In this document: positions 29,889 to 38,538 of the stretch, piece after piece | How the letters are laid out: each line of letters begins with the position of its first letter | Position numbering within the stretch: the stretch's first letter is position 1 | Assembly (NCBI GenBank): GCA_030733815.1 | Contig: JAUZQE010000001.1 | Location: forward strand, 124,001-188,000 | Direction of reading: 5' to 3' | DNA: 64,000 bases | Source of the DNA: Yanghanlia caeni | Lineage (GTDB): Bacteria; Pseudomonadota; Gammaproteobacteria; Burkholderiales; Burkholderiaceae_B | Program-made: the position numbers and the translations under genes | Notes under the pieces: generated by a model | What the model was told of the DNA's origin: nothing | What the model saw: the letters and a program-made list of their open reading frames with translations, nothing else | The model's database searches: none

Positions 29889-31696
29889 GCCTCATCTCCC
29901 AGATATGCGCTTTGCACCTCGGGGCTGCGCCGGATCTCTGCGGGGCTTGCGCTGGCGATGCAGCGGCCGTACACCAGCACGCTGATCCGGTCGGCGAGGC
30001 TGAATACGGCTTCCATGTCGTGTTCCACCAGCAGCAGTGCGTAACGCTTACGCAGGCGCGACAGCAGGGCCGTCATCTGCTGGGATTCGGCCTGGCTCAT
30101 GCCGGCCATGGGTTCGTCGAGCAGCAGCACACGCGGTTCACCGGCCAGCACCATGGCCAGTTCGAGCTGGCGCTGCTGGCCGTGCGCCAGAACGCCGGCC
30201 GGCGTGTGTGCGTGCGCGTCCAGGCCCACTTCGCGCAATGCGGCCAAGGCGGGGTCGCGCAGTTGCGGTTGCTGCGCCACCGGCTGCCAGAAACGGAAGC
30301 TGTGCCCCTGACGGGCCTGAACGGCCAGCAGCACGTTCTCCAGAACCGTGAACTCGGGCAGTATCGACGTGATCTGGTAGGAACGCATCAGGCCCAGCAG
30401 GCTGCGTGTGTGCACGGGCAGCCGCGTGATGTCGCGGCCGTCAAGCACGATGCGGCCCGCGTCGGGTTCGATCTCGCCCGAGAGCTGCCCGATGAGTGTG
30501 GATTTGCCGGCGCCATTGGGGCCGATCACGGCATGAATGCTGCCGGTTTCGAGTTCCAGGCTGAGGTTGTCGGTTGCCAGCAGGCCGCCATAGCGTTTGA
30601 CGAGGCCGCTCACTTCGAGCCGTGCCGGTGCCGGCTGAGCGGTTGAGCGTGCATCGGCCGGCCGTGCGTCATTGCCCGGCGCCGCGTCAGGCGGTGCGGG
30701 CGACGGTGCTGCGGTTGCTGCAGTACCGGCGCCCGCGGGCCCGGCCAGAAGCCCCGCGATGCCCCGGCGGCTGGCCACCGCCACGGCCACGATCGCCGGC
30801 CCGAAAATGATCATCCAGTGGTCGGTAATCGACTTGAGCGCTTCTTCCGTCAGCAGCATGGCGGCGGCGCCGTACAGGGGCCCCATGATCGAGCCCATGC
30901 CGCCCAGCACCACCATGACGATCAGTTCGCCCGACATTGCCCATGACATGTACGAGGGTGCGGCAAACTGGGTGAGATTGGCGTACAGCACCCCGGCCAC
31001 GCCGCAGAGCATGGCCGAGATCACGTAGGCGGCGAGCCGGTAGCGAAACGTCGGGAAGCCCAGCGCGAGCATGCGCCGCTCGTTGATGCGGGCGCCGCGC
31101 AGCACCATGCCAAAGCGCGCTGCCACCAGCCTTCGCGTGCCGTACAGGGCCGCGAACAGCACCACGAGTGCCACCGCATACAGCACGCCCGGCTGGGTCA
31201 GGGTGAGGCCCGCCAGGCGGCTGCCCGCGGCAAGGCGCAGCCCGTCGTCGCCGCCGTACGGGCTCAGGCTGACGAACACGAAGTAGAACATCTGCGCGAA
31301 GGCCAGCGTGATCATGATGAAGGCGATGCCCTGCGTGCGCAGGGCCACCGCACCGGTGGCCAGGCCCGTGAGCCCGCAGGCCGCCAGGGCGATGAGCAGG
31401 TGCAGCAGCCCGTTGTCGAGGCCGTGAAACGCGGGGATGGCGGCGCTGTACACCCCCAGCCCCAGGAACAGGGCATGACCGAAGCTGACCATGCCGCCAA
31501 AGCCCAGCACCAGATTGAGCGCCACGGCGGCAATCGCCAGCACCACGATGCGGGTCATGAGCGCCAGCATGAACGCGTGGCCGGTGGCGAGCGCATACAC
31601 CGGCAGCACCACGCACAGCGCGAGCACGATGCCGGCCACCCAGCGCGCGAGCGGCCACCGGCGGCGGGCGGCGTGAAGTGAAGAAGCGTGTGTCAT
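29885..31696 (-). CDS. livMG: LivM-LivG fusion: LIV-type permease and ATPase in one chain
   Basis: 603 residues from MTHASSLHAARRRWPLARWV; the open frame upstream of this is livH antisense-frame noise. Residues 1 to about 320 are a LivM permease with eight or so membrane helices (LGFGGMVSFGHALFLGLG). An Ala/Pro-rich linker follows at about 320-360 (GTAATAAPSPAPPDAAPGND). The rest is a LivG ATPase: Walker A GPNGAGKST, an altered signature region LAHGQQRQLELAMVL, and Walker B VLLLDEPMAG. Separate proteins are the commoner arrangement; system 2 nearby has them separate. Confidence 0.93.
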   Translation of the reverse strand: MTHASSLHAARRRWPLARWVAGIVLALCVVLPVYALATGHAFMLALMTRIVVLAIAAVALNLVLGFGGMVSFGHALFLGLGVYSAAIPAFHGLDNGLLHLLIALAACGLTGLATGAVALRTQGIAFIMITLAFAQMFYFVFVSLSPYGGDDGLRLAAGSRLAGLTLTQPGVLYAVALVVLFAALYGTRRLVAARFGMVLRGARINERRMLALGFPTFRYRLAAYVISAMLCGVAGVLYANLTQFAAPSYMSWAMSGELIVMVVLGGMGSIMGPLYGAAAMLLTEEALKSITDHWMIIFGPAIVAVAVASRRGIAGLLAGPAGAGTAATAAPSPAPPDAAPGNDARPADARSTAQPAPARLEVSGLVKRYGGLLATDNLSLELETGSIHAVIGPNGAGKSTLIGQLSGEIEPDAGRIVLDGRDITRLPVHTRSLLGLMRSYQITSILPEFTVLENVLLAVQARQGHSFRFWQPVAQQPQLRDPALAALREVGLDAHAHTPAGVLAHGQQRQLELAMVLAGEPRVLLLDEPMAGMSQAESQQMTALLSRLRKRYALLLVEHDMEAVFSLADRISVLVYGRCIASASPAEIRRSPEVQSAYLGDEA

Positions 31697-31701
31697 GCCG
31701 T

Positions 31702-32622
31702 TCAACCCCGCTGCACCGGAAAGAGCCCCTGCGGGCGCAGCGCGAGGACCACGGCCATGAGGATGTAGATCATCATCGAGGCGATGGCCGGGCCCGCGAT
31801 GTCGGCACTGCTGCGTTCCATGAGCCCGCGCAGCAGCGCGGGCAGCAGCGTGCGGCCCAGCGTGTCGACCACTCCGACAATGAGCGAGGCATAGAAGGCG
31901 CCACGTATGGAGCCGATGCCGCCGATCACGATGACGACCATGGTGAGGATGAGTATGGGCTCGCCCATGCCCACCTGAACCGACATGACCGGCCCGGCGA
32001 GCAGCCCGGCCACACCGGCCAGCACGGCTCCCAGGCCAAAGAGCAGGGCATTGAGCAGGCGGATATTGACGCCCAGCGCACCCACCATGTCGCGGTGCGT
32101 GGCCCCGGCGCGCAGCAGCATGCCCAGCCGGGTGTGGTGCACCAGCAGGTAGCAGCCCAACGCCACCAGCAGGCCGGCGGCCAGAACGAGCAGGCGGTAG
32201 GCGGGGTAACGGATGCCGAAGAACTGCACCGCCCCGCCCAGCACTTCCGGCACTTCCATGTAAACGGGTGATGGCCCCCATAGCATGCGGGCGAGCTCAT
32301 TGAAGAACAGGATCAGGCCGAACGTGGCGAGCACCTGATCGAGGTGGTCGCGATCGTACAGACGGCTGAGCGCGATGCGGTCGAGCACCATGCCCAGCGC
32401 CATCATGATCGGGGCGAGCAGCACGGCGGCCAGCCAGAAGGAACCCGTGTAGTTGTAGAGCGCGGCGGCGATGAAGGCGCCCATCATGTACATGGAACCG
32501 TGTGCCAGGTTCACGAAGTTCATGATGCCGAAAACGAGGGTGAGGCCCGCCGCCATGAGAAAAAGCAGGACACCCAGCTGCAGGCCGTTGAGGGCCTGGA
32601 TGACGAACAGATTGAAGCTCAC
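31702..32622 (-). CDS. livH: LIV-type ABC transporter permease LivH (system 1)
   Basis: 306 residues from the GTG encoding VSFNLFVIQALNGLQLG; an in-frame GTG ten codons earlier is possible. It is an inner-membrane permease with eight or so hydrophobic segments. Family marks are AAGLTLVFGIMNFVNLAHGS near the start and VVIVIGGIGSIRGAFYASL later. It lies 5 bp before livMG and 55 bp after the binding protein gene. Confidence 0.95.
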   Translation of the reverse strand: MSFNLFVIQALNGLQLGVLLFLMAAGLTLVFGIMNFVNLAHGSMYMMGAFIAAALYNYTGSFWLAAVLLAPIMMALGMVLDRIALSRLYDRDHLDQVLATFGLILFFNELARMLWGPSPVYMEVPEVLGGAVQFFGIRYPAYRLLVLAAGLLVALGCYLLVHHTRLGMLLRAGATHRDMVGALGVNIRLLNALLFGLGAVLAGVAGLLAGPVMSVQVGMGEPILILTMVVIVIGGIGSIRGAFYASLIVGVVDTLGRTLLPALLRGLMERSSADIAGPAIASMMIYILMAVVLALRPQGLFPVQRG

Positions 32623-32677
32623 GATACCACCCCGCGGGCAGGCGGGCGGCACGAAGGCCGCCCGATGCCACGCGTTC

Positions 32678-33874
32678 TTACTTCATTTCGCACAGTTCGT
32701 GGAAGTTCGCACGGGTGGCGATATTGACGGGTGTGGAGGCCCGCAGCACGGCTTCGCCGTTTTCTTCCACCACGTCGACACGGTAGAAGGCGGCGTCGGG
32801 GAAGTGGTTGGAGTCGAACTTGAAGGGCCCGCGCACCGACTGGAAGTCGGCTTCACGCAGGGCTTCGATGAAGGCCTGCTTGTTCGACAGGTCGCCCTTT
32901 ACCTTGCGCAGCGCGGAATCGAGCAGGCTTGCCGCGTCGTACGACTGAGCGGCATACATGGAAGGCGGGCGCTTGTAGGCCTTTTCGAAGGCTTCGACGA
33001 ACGCCTTGTTTTGGGGGTTGTCGATGTTCGGTGCGTAAGGCGCGCTGGTGATGGCGCCGACCGCCAGGTTCTTGAGCGCCGGCAGCGTGGTGCCGTCGAG
33101 CGTGGCGGCCGAAAGAATGGGAATCTGGCCCAGCAGCCCCGCCTGACGGTACTGCTTGATGAAGTTGATGCCCATGCCACCGGGGTAGAACACATAAACC
33201 GCATCGGGGCTGGCGGCCTGCAGCTGCGCGATTTCAGCGGAATAGTCGGGCTGGTTGACCTGGGTGTAGACCTCGTCGATGACGTTGCCCTTGAAGTTGC
33301 GCTTGAAGCCCGAGACGGCGTCGCGCCCGGCCTGGTAGTTGGCCGCCATGACATACACGTTCTTGTAGCCCAGGTCGTTCGTGAGCTGGCCGCCGGCCTC
33401 GTGGAGCATGTCGTTGTCCCACGAGGTGGAGAAATAGAACCTGGAGCACTGCTTGCCAGCAATGGGTGCCGGGCCCGCGTTCGAGCCGATGAAGAAGACC
33501 TCGGCGTCGGTGATGGGCTTGTGGATCGCCATCATCACGTTCGAGAAGGTGACACCCGTGATGATGTCGACCTTGTCGCTCTGCAGCAGCTTGGTGGCCG
33601 CCTGAACACCCACGTCGGGCTTGAGCTGGTCGTCTTCCTTGATGACGGTGACGGGCACATCGCCCAGCTTGCCGCCACGCTGCTCGATGGCGAGCATGAA
33701 GGCGTCGTACTGGTCTTGCCCCAAGGCGCCACCGGGGCCGGAAAGCGTGCCGATGAAGCCGATCTTGAGGGCGTCTTGCGCCTGGGCGGCGCCAAGCAGG
33801 CCCAGGGAAAGCGCGGCAGCGGCCGAAGCCTGCAGCAATGTGGCGCGCAGGGTGTTCGAGGGGCGAGGATTCAT
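32678..33874 (-). CDS. livJ: LIV-type periplasmic substrate-binding protein (system 1)
   Basis: 398 residues from MNPRPSNTLRATLLQASAAA. A signal peptide ends near AAQA-QD (residues 35-37). The mature part begins ALKIGFIGTLSGPGGALGQD as in Peripla_BP_6 proteins, and the last part has the usual SAYDAA/KGDLSNKQAF-type text. It binds the substrate outside the inner membrane. The ligand cannot be read from sequence; this branch often takes aromatic or carboxylic compounds rather than leucine. Confidence 0.94.
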   Translation of the reverse strand: MNPRPSNTLRATLLQASAAAALSLGLLGAAQAQDALKIGFIGTLSGPGGALGQDQYDAFMLAIEQRGGKLGDVPVTVIKEDDQLKPDVGVQAATKLLQSDKVDIITGVTFSNVMMAIHKPITDAEVFFIGSNAGPAPIAGKQCSRFYFSTSWDNDMLHEAGGQLTNDLGYKNVYVMAANYQAGRDAVSGFKRNFKGNVIDEVYTQVNQPDYSAEIAQLQAASPDAVYVFYPGGMGINFIKQYRQAGLLGQIPILSAATLDGTTLPALKNLAVGAITSAPYAPNIDNPQNKAFVEAFEKAYKRPPSMYAAQSYDAASLLDSALRKVKGDLSNKQAFIEALREADFQSVRGPFKFDSNHFPDAAFYRVDVVEENGEAVLRASTPVNIATRANFHELCEMK

Positions 33875-34022
33875 GGGGCTGTCGTTCCTGTAATGCAATG
33901 TGCGAGAAATCGCGTTCGGTCGAACGCGTGACAGTACCGTAAACCCGTAACGAAAGCTATCGGTGAATACCTCAAACGACGGCCCGGGGCGCCCGCCCTG
34001 ATGCGGTTCCCCGGTATCGTGC

Positions 34023-35174
34023 TCAGTAGGCCGCCGCATAAATGGCGTAGGCGTCGTCTTCCAGCACTTCGCGCGGGTTGTTGCCCAGCAGACGGGTCTG
34101 CTTCATGGCCTCTTGTGCCATGTGGCGCAGATCGGATTCCTGCACGCCCACGTCACGCAGACGGCGCTCGATGCCCGTGGCTTCGATCATCGCCTCCAGG
34201 TGGCCGATGAGGGCCTGAGTCTTTGCCTCGTCGCTGCCCGTGCACCCTTCGACGATCATGTCGGCCAGTTCCGCATAAAGCGGGGCGGCATCCGGTGCAT
34301 TGAACCGCAGCACGTGCGGCAGTACGAGCGAGTTGGACAGCCCGTGCGGAACGTGGAAGATGCCGCCAATGGGGTAGGCCAGTGCGTGCACGGCCGCCAC
34401 CGGTGCGTTGGCGAAGGCCTGGCCGGCCAGCATGGCGCCCAGCAGCATGGCTTCACGCGCGGCCAGGTCCGAGCCATTGCGGCAGGCTTGCAACAGGTTG
34501 GCCGACAGCAGCTTCAAGGCTTTTTCGGCCAGCAGGTCCGACAGCGGGTTCTTGAGATGCTTGCTGGTGTAGGCCTCGATCGCGTGCACCATTGCATCGA
34601 TGCCTGTGGCCGCGGTGGCCGCAGGCGGCAGCCCCAGCGTGAGCTTGGCGTCGAGTATGGCCAGGTCGGCATACAGTACGGGCGAGACTACCCCCGCCTT
34701 GGTGGTTTCGCCGGTGGTGACGATTGATATGGGCGTAACCTCGGAGCCCGTGCCGGCGGTGGTCGGAATTTGCACCAGGGGCAGCCGCTGCGCACGCACA
34801 TTGCCAATGCCGTACATTTCGGAAAGCGGCTGTGTGCCGCCGGCCAGAACGGCCAGCAGCTTGGCGACGTCCATCGACGAACCACCGCCCAGCCCCACGA
34901 TGATTTCGGCGCCGAATTCGCGCGCCTGCGCGGCGGCTTCCAGCACGACGTGTTCGGGCGGATCGGCCACGACGTGGTCGATCACGTTCACCTGCCAGCC
35001 CTCGGCGGCCAGGCTGGAAAGCGCCGGTGCCAGCAGGCCGCTTTCGTGCAGGAAGCGGTCGGTCACCAGGCACAGGCGGGTGAGTGAATACTGTTCGCGC
35101 AACAGCTGCCCCAGGCGCTCGGTGATGCCGGCTTCGACAAGAATGGCGGGCACGGTGCGAAACTGGAATTTCAT
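34023..35174 (-). CDS. Iron-containing alcohol dehydrogenase
   Basis: 383 residues from MKFQFRTVPAILVEAG; the longer frame overlaps livF2. It is a group III Fe-ADH that oxidises primary alcohols with NAD. The nucleotide loop GLGGGSSMDVAKLLAVL and the metal ligand region (DAMVHAIEAYTS, GIFHVPHGLSNSLVLPHVLRF) are intact. It lies 19 bp after livF2 in an operon whose first gene is a succinate-semialdehyde-type dehydrogenase. A role as 4-hydroxybutyrate dehydrogenase is attractive but inferred from context. Confidence 0.92.
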   Translation of the reverse strand: MKFQFRTVPAILVEAGITERLGQLLREQYSLTRLCLVTDRFLHESGLLAPALSSLAAEGWQVNVIDHVVADPPEHVVLEAAAQAREFGAEIIVGLGGGSSMDVAKLLAVLAGGTQPLSEMYGIGNVRAQRLPLVQIPTTAGTGSEVTPISIVTTGETTKAGVVSPVLYADLAILDAKLTLGLPPAATAATGIDAMVHAIEAYTSKHLKNPLSDLLAEKALKLLSANLLQACRNGSDLAAREAMLLGAMLAGQAFANAPVAAVHALAYPIGGIFHVPHGLSNSLVLPHVLRFNAPDAAPLYAELADMIVEGCTGSDEAKTQALIGHLEAMIEATGIERRLRDVGVQESDLRHMAQEAMKQTRLLGNNPREVLEDDAYAIYAAAY

Positions 35175-35193
35175 GATGACGGACTCCCGTGAG

Positions 35194-35859
35194 TCAGGTT
35201 CGAGTGGATTCAGCGGCGACCATCTGACCGCGATCGATCTGGTAGGTGTGATCCAGTACGTTGGCGGCGTGCTGCAGGTCGGCTCCCGACAATAGCGCGC
35301 TGAAACCTTCCTTGCGCAGTTCGCCCACCACTTCGGCAATGCGTTTCGACAGCGCAGGGGCCACACCTTCGAAGGGTTCGTCCAGCAACAGCAGCTTGTC
35401 GGCGGTCATGAGGGCGCGCCCGATCGCCACCAGCTTCTGCTGGCCGCCCGACAGCTGCATGGCCCGCCGCGGCCGGAATTCTTCGAGCTCAGGAATGATG
35501 CGTTGCACGTGGTGCAGCCGTTGCTCGATCTGTGCGGGTTTCATGCCGAGCGCCCATGCGGGTGTGCACAGGTTCTCGAGCACGTTCAGATCAGGTATGA
35601 GGCGCCGGTCTTCGGGCGCATAGCCGAAGCCCAGCGCGCTGCGCTGGTGGGCGTGCAGCGCGACCAGATCCTGCCCATGAAACTGCATGGTGCCGCTTTT
35701 GGGTTTGAGCAGGCCCATGATTGTGCGCATGAGCGTGGTCTTGCCGGCCCCGTTGCGCCCGGTCAGCCCGACGATGGCGCCGTGATCGACTCGCAGCCGT
35801 ATGTTGCGCAGAATGGCGGTCGGCCCGATATTGACGTTCAGATCGTGAATCTCAAGCAT
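35194..35859 (-). CDS. livF: LIV-type ABC transporter ATPase LivF (system 2)
   Basis: 221 residues from MLEIHDLNVNIGPTAILRNI. Walker A is GRNGAGKTT, the signature LSGGQQKLVAIGRAL and Walker B KLLLLDEPFEGVAP. Its start overlaps the livG2 stop by eight bases. It couples ATP use to the LivH2-LivM2 permease pair. Confidence 0.95.
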   Translation of the reverse strand: MLEIHDLNVNIGPTAILRNIRLRVDHGAIVGLTGRNGAGKTTLMRTIMGLLKPKSGTMQFHGQDLVALHAHQRSALGFGYAPEDRRLIPDLNVLENLCTPAWALGMKPAQIEQRLHHVQRIIPELEEFRPRRAMQLSGGQQKLVAIGRALMTADKLLLLDEPFEGVAPALSKRIAEVVGELRKEGFSALLSGADLQHAANVLDHTYQIDRGQMVAAESTRT

Positions 35860-36601
35860 GGGGTGCCTCGGCGTTGGCGGTGGTCGGCAACGGTTCGCCG
35901 ATGATGTACTGGCGGACCTGCGCATTGTTCAGCACGTCGTCGGGTGCGCCGGCGGCCAGAATCGCGCCATCGTAAAACGCGAGCACCCGGTCACTGTAGC
36001 GGCGCACGATATCCATGTCGTGTTCAACGAACAGCACGGTGACGCCCGCCGCGCGAATGACGTCCATGACGCGATCCATCACGGCGAACTTTTCGTCGCT
36101 GGCCACCCCGCTGGTGGGTTCGTCAAGCAGCAGCACTTTGGGTTCGGCCACCATCGCCAGCGAAATGTCGAGCAGCTTGCGTACGCCTTCGGGCAGGTTG
36201 CCCGCCACGGAATTGGCGTAGGCGCCCAGGCCAAACTGCGCCAGAATCTCGTTTGCGCGTGTGAGCGGCGACTTTGCAATGCCCAGCGCGATCTCGAGAT
36301 TTTCGCGCGCGGTAAGCGAGGTGAACAGCTGTGGAATCTGGAACGAGCGTGCGATGCCCATGCGGGTGATATCGCGCGGCTCGCGCCCCGTGATATCGGT
36401 GCCCTCGAACGTGATGGTGCCCTGGTCCGGCTTGAGGTAGCCGGTGAGCATGTTCACGAACGTGGTCTTGCCCGCCCCGTTCGTTCCGATCAGGCCCGAA
36501 ACCGTCTGTGCCGTGATATCGACGGAGATATCGCGGGCCGCCACAACGGCACCGAACTGCTTGTGCAGACCGACTGCAGAAATGAGTGTGCGCGAGGTCA
36601 T
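35852..36601 (-). CDS. livG: LIV-type ABC transporter ATPase LivG (system 2)
   Basis: 249 residues from MTSRTLISAVGLHKQFGAVV. Walker A is GTNGAGKTT and Walker B KVLLLDEPTSGVA. The signature position reads LPEGVRKLLDISLAM in place of the canonical LSGGQ/LSYGQ, a departure worth noting. The LivG-type C terminus (YDGAILAAGAPDDVLNN) is present. Start and stop overlap the neighbouring liv genes. Confidence 0.93.
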   Translation of the reverse strand: MTSRTLISAVGLHKQFGAVVAARDISVDITAQTVSGLIGTNGAGKTTFVNMLTGYLKPDQGTITFEGTDITGREPRDITRMGIARSFQIPQLFTSLTARENLEIALGIAKSPLTRANEILAQFGLGAYANSVAGNLPEGVRKLLDISLAMVAEPKVLLLDEPTSGVASDEKFAVMDRVMDVIRAAGVTVLFVEHDMDIVRRYSDRVLAFYDGAILAAGAPDDVLNNAQVRQYIIGEPLPTTANAEAPHA

Positions 36602-37566
36602 AGGCCGGCCTCCTGTGCATGCTGGCGGGCGCGGCGCTTTTCGAGCGCGCGCTGGGTCAGGCTGATGAGTCCGCCCGGCAGGAACACGATCAGCGCCAGC
36701 ATGCTGGCACCCATGACCACCTGCCACGTATTGGGCGCGTACTGGTAGGCGAGCGAGCGGATCAGTTCCAGAACGATCGCCCCCAGCAACGGTGCGTAGG
36801 CGTTGCGCGTGCCGCCCAGAATGGCGATGAACACGAACTCGCCCGAGGTGGTCCAGAACGCCATGTCGGGGTCGATGTGCCCGATGCTAAACGACGACAG
36901 GCCGCCGCCGAAGCCGGCGAGGCCGGCCGCCAGAATGTAGTTCAGGTGGATGTTGCGGCGCGCGGAGGCACCCAGGTATTCCACCCGGACCTCGTTGTCT
37001 TTAATTGCCGGGCCGAGACGCCCGGCGCGCGACTGCAGGTAACGCTGGATCGCCCAGACTGTCACACCCGTGAGAATGACGGTGACGGCAAACAGCGCCG
37101 GGCGCGACAGTTTCTCGCCGAAAATGACGGGCGCGTAGACGTTGAAGCCGTCACTGCCGCCCAAGACGGGGTTGCGGATCAGCAGCCCGTACAGAATCAT
37201 GGACAGCGCCAGCGTGAGCATGGCGAAAAAGATGTCGCGATACCGCGCCAGCAGAAAGCCCAGTATGCCGCCCAACACGGCCGCCAGCAGCGTGGCGCCG
37301 ACCAGCAGCACGACGAGATTGTTCCATTCCAGGTAGGTCATGGCCATGCCCACCGAGTAGGCACCCGCGCAGTAGTACAGACCCTGGCCGAACGAGGCGA
37401 GCCCCGAGCGCAGCAGCAGAACCAGACCCAGGGCGACCAGGCCCTTCGACAACGCGACCGCAAGCAGGAATTGCCATTGCGGGAAGGCATAGCCCACCGC
37501 CAGCGCGACGACCGTGCAGGCGGCGGCGACCATGCCGGTACGCTGAGGATTGAAGGTGGTGTTCAT
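36598..37566 (-). CDS. livM: LIV-type ABC transporter permease LivM (system 2)
   Basis: 322 residues with about nine hydrophobic helices. It is an inner-membrane half-channel. Family text includes GLVALGLVLLLRSGLASFGQ and LGASARRNIHLNYILAAGLA, with a C-terminal FLPGGLISLTQRALEKRRAR. Its stop overlaps the livG2 start (ATGA). Confidence 0.95.
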   Translation of the reverse strand: MNTTFNPQRTGMVAAACTVVALAVGYAFPQWQFLLAVALSKGLVALGLVLLLRSGLASFGQGLYYCAGAYSVGMAMTYLEWNNLVVLLVGATLLAAVLGGILGFLLARYRDIFFAMLTLALSMILYGLLIRNPVLGGSDGFNVYAPVIFGEKLSRPALFAVTVILTGVTVWAIQRYLQSRAGRLGPAIKDNEVRVEYLGASARRNIHLNYILAAGLAGFGGGLSSFSIGHIDPDMAFWTTSGEFVFIAILGGTRNAYAPLLGAIVLELIRSLAYQYAPNTWQVVMGASMLALIVFLPGGLISLTQRALEKRRARQHAQEAGL

Positions 37567-38459
37567 ATTTTTCTAGGCTCCGCAGCGGCAAACAATCCTT
37601 TGGGACGAACGGCCAGGACGATGGCCATGACGGCGTAGATCGAGAACAGCTCGACTTCCGGCCAGTAGTGCACGGCGAAGGAGCGGACCAGGCCGACGAT
37701 GAGTGCGCCCAGCGCAGCGCCCGGCAGCGAGCCCAGGCCGCCGATCACCACCACGGCGAATGCCAGCACGATGACGTCGACGCCCATGCCCGGTGCCACC
37801 GAGATCGTGGGGGCGGTCAGTGCGCCACCCAGTGCGGCGAGCATTGCGCCAACGATGAATGTGTAGAGGAAGTAGCGCTGCACGTTGATGCCGATGGCCT
37901 TGCTGACCTCCTGATCGTGGATGACGGCACGCAGCAGCTTGCCGTAACGCGTGAACTTGAGAAACAGCGCCAGGGCCACGCCGGAGAGGATGGCAGCACC
38001 CACGATGACGAAGCTGTAATTCGGATAGGACAGCGTTCCGATCGTGAAGTTGCCCAGCAGGCCGTACGGTTCATAGGCCACGTAGGGTTCCACGCCCCAG
38101 ATCAGCTTCACCGCGTCTTCCAGAATGAGGAAGACGGCATACGTCATGAGCAGGAGCACGACCGGCTCTTCACGATAGAAGTGCCGCAAGAGGCCGTATT
38201 CAATGATGATGCCCAGTACGACCCCGGTGATGACGGCCGCCACGATCAGCAGCACGTAGCTGAACAGCGGCTCGCTGCCGCCCGCCAGCCATTGCGTCAC
38301 CAGGGTGATGGCGGTGTAGGCGCCGATGGTGTAGAGGCTGCCGTGCGCCATATTGAGAATCTTCATTACCCCGTAGATCAGCGTGAGCCCGACTGCGACC
38401 AGAAACAGCCAGGCTGCGTACATGACCCCGTCGATCAGGGCGGCAGGCAATAACGACAT
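37563..38459 (-). CDS. livH: LIV-type ABC transporter permease LivH (system 2)
   Basis: 298 residues with about eight hydrophobic helices. The LivH marks are LTLIYGVMKILNMAHGSLYT near residue 25 and VVVIGGLGSLPGAALGALIV near 225. Its stop overlaps the livM2 start. It pairs with LivM2 to form the membrane channel. Confidence 0.95.
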   Translation of the reverse strand: MSLLPAALIDGVMYAAWLFLVAVGLTLIYGVMKILNMAHGSLYTIGAYTAITLVTQWLAGGSEPLFSYVLLIVAAVITGVVLGIIIEYGLLRHFYREEPVVLLLMTYAVFLILEDAVKLIWGVEPYVAYEPYGLLGNFTIGTLSYPNYSFVIVGAAILSGVALALFLKFTRYGKLLRAVIHDQEVSKAIGINVQRYFLYTFIVGAMLAALGGALTAPTISVAPGMGVDVIVLAFAVVVIGGLGSLPGAALGALIVGLVRSFAVHYWPEVELFSIYAVMAIVLAVRPKGLFAAAEPRKI

Positions 38460-38538
38460 AGTGAATTCCGAAAGAAAGCAACAGGCAAGGAGGCTGACGG
38501 CCCCGCAATGCGCGGCCGTCAGCCTGTTTCGTGACGAC

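Noticed and set aside
31697-32281. Upstream extension of the livMG frame
   Set aside because: The added residues are a wrong-frame reading of livH; the permease starts naturally at MTHASS.
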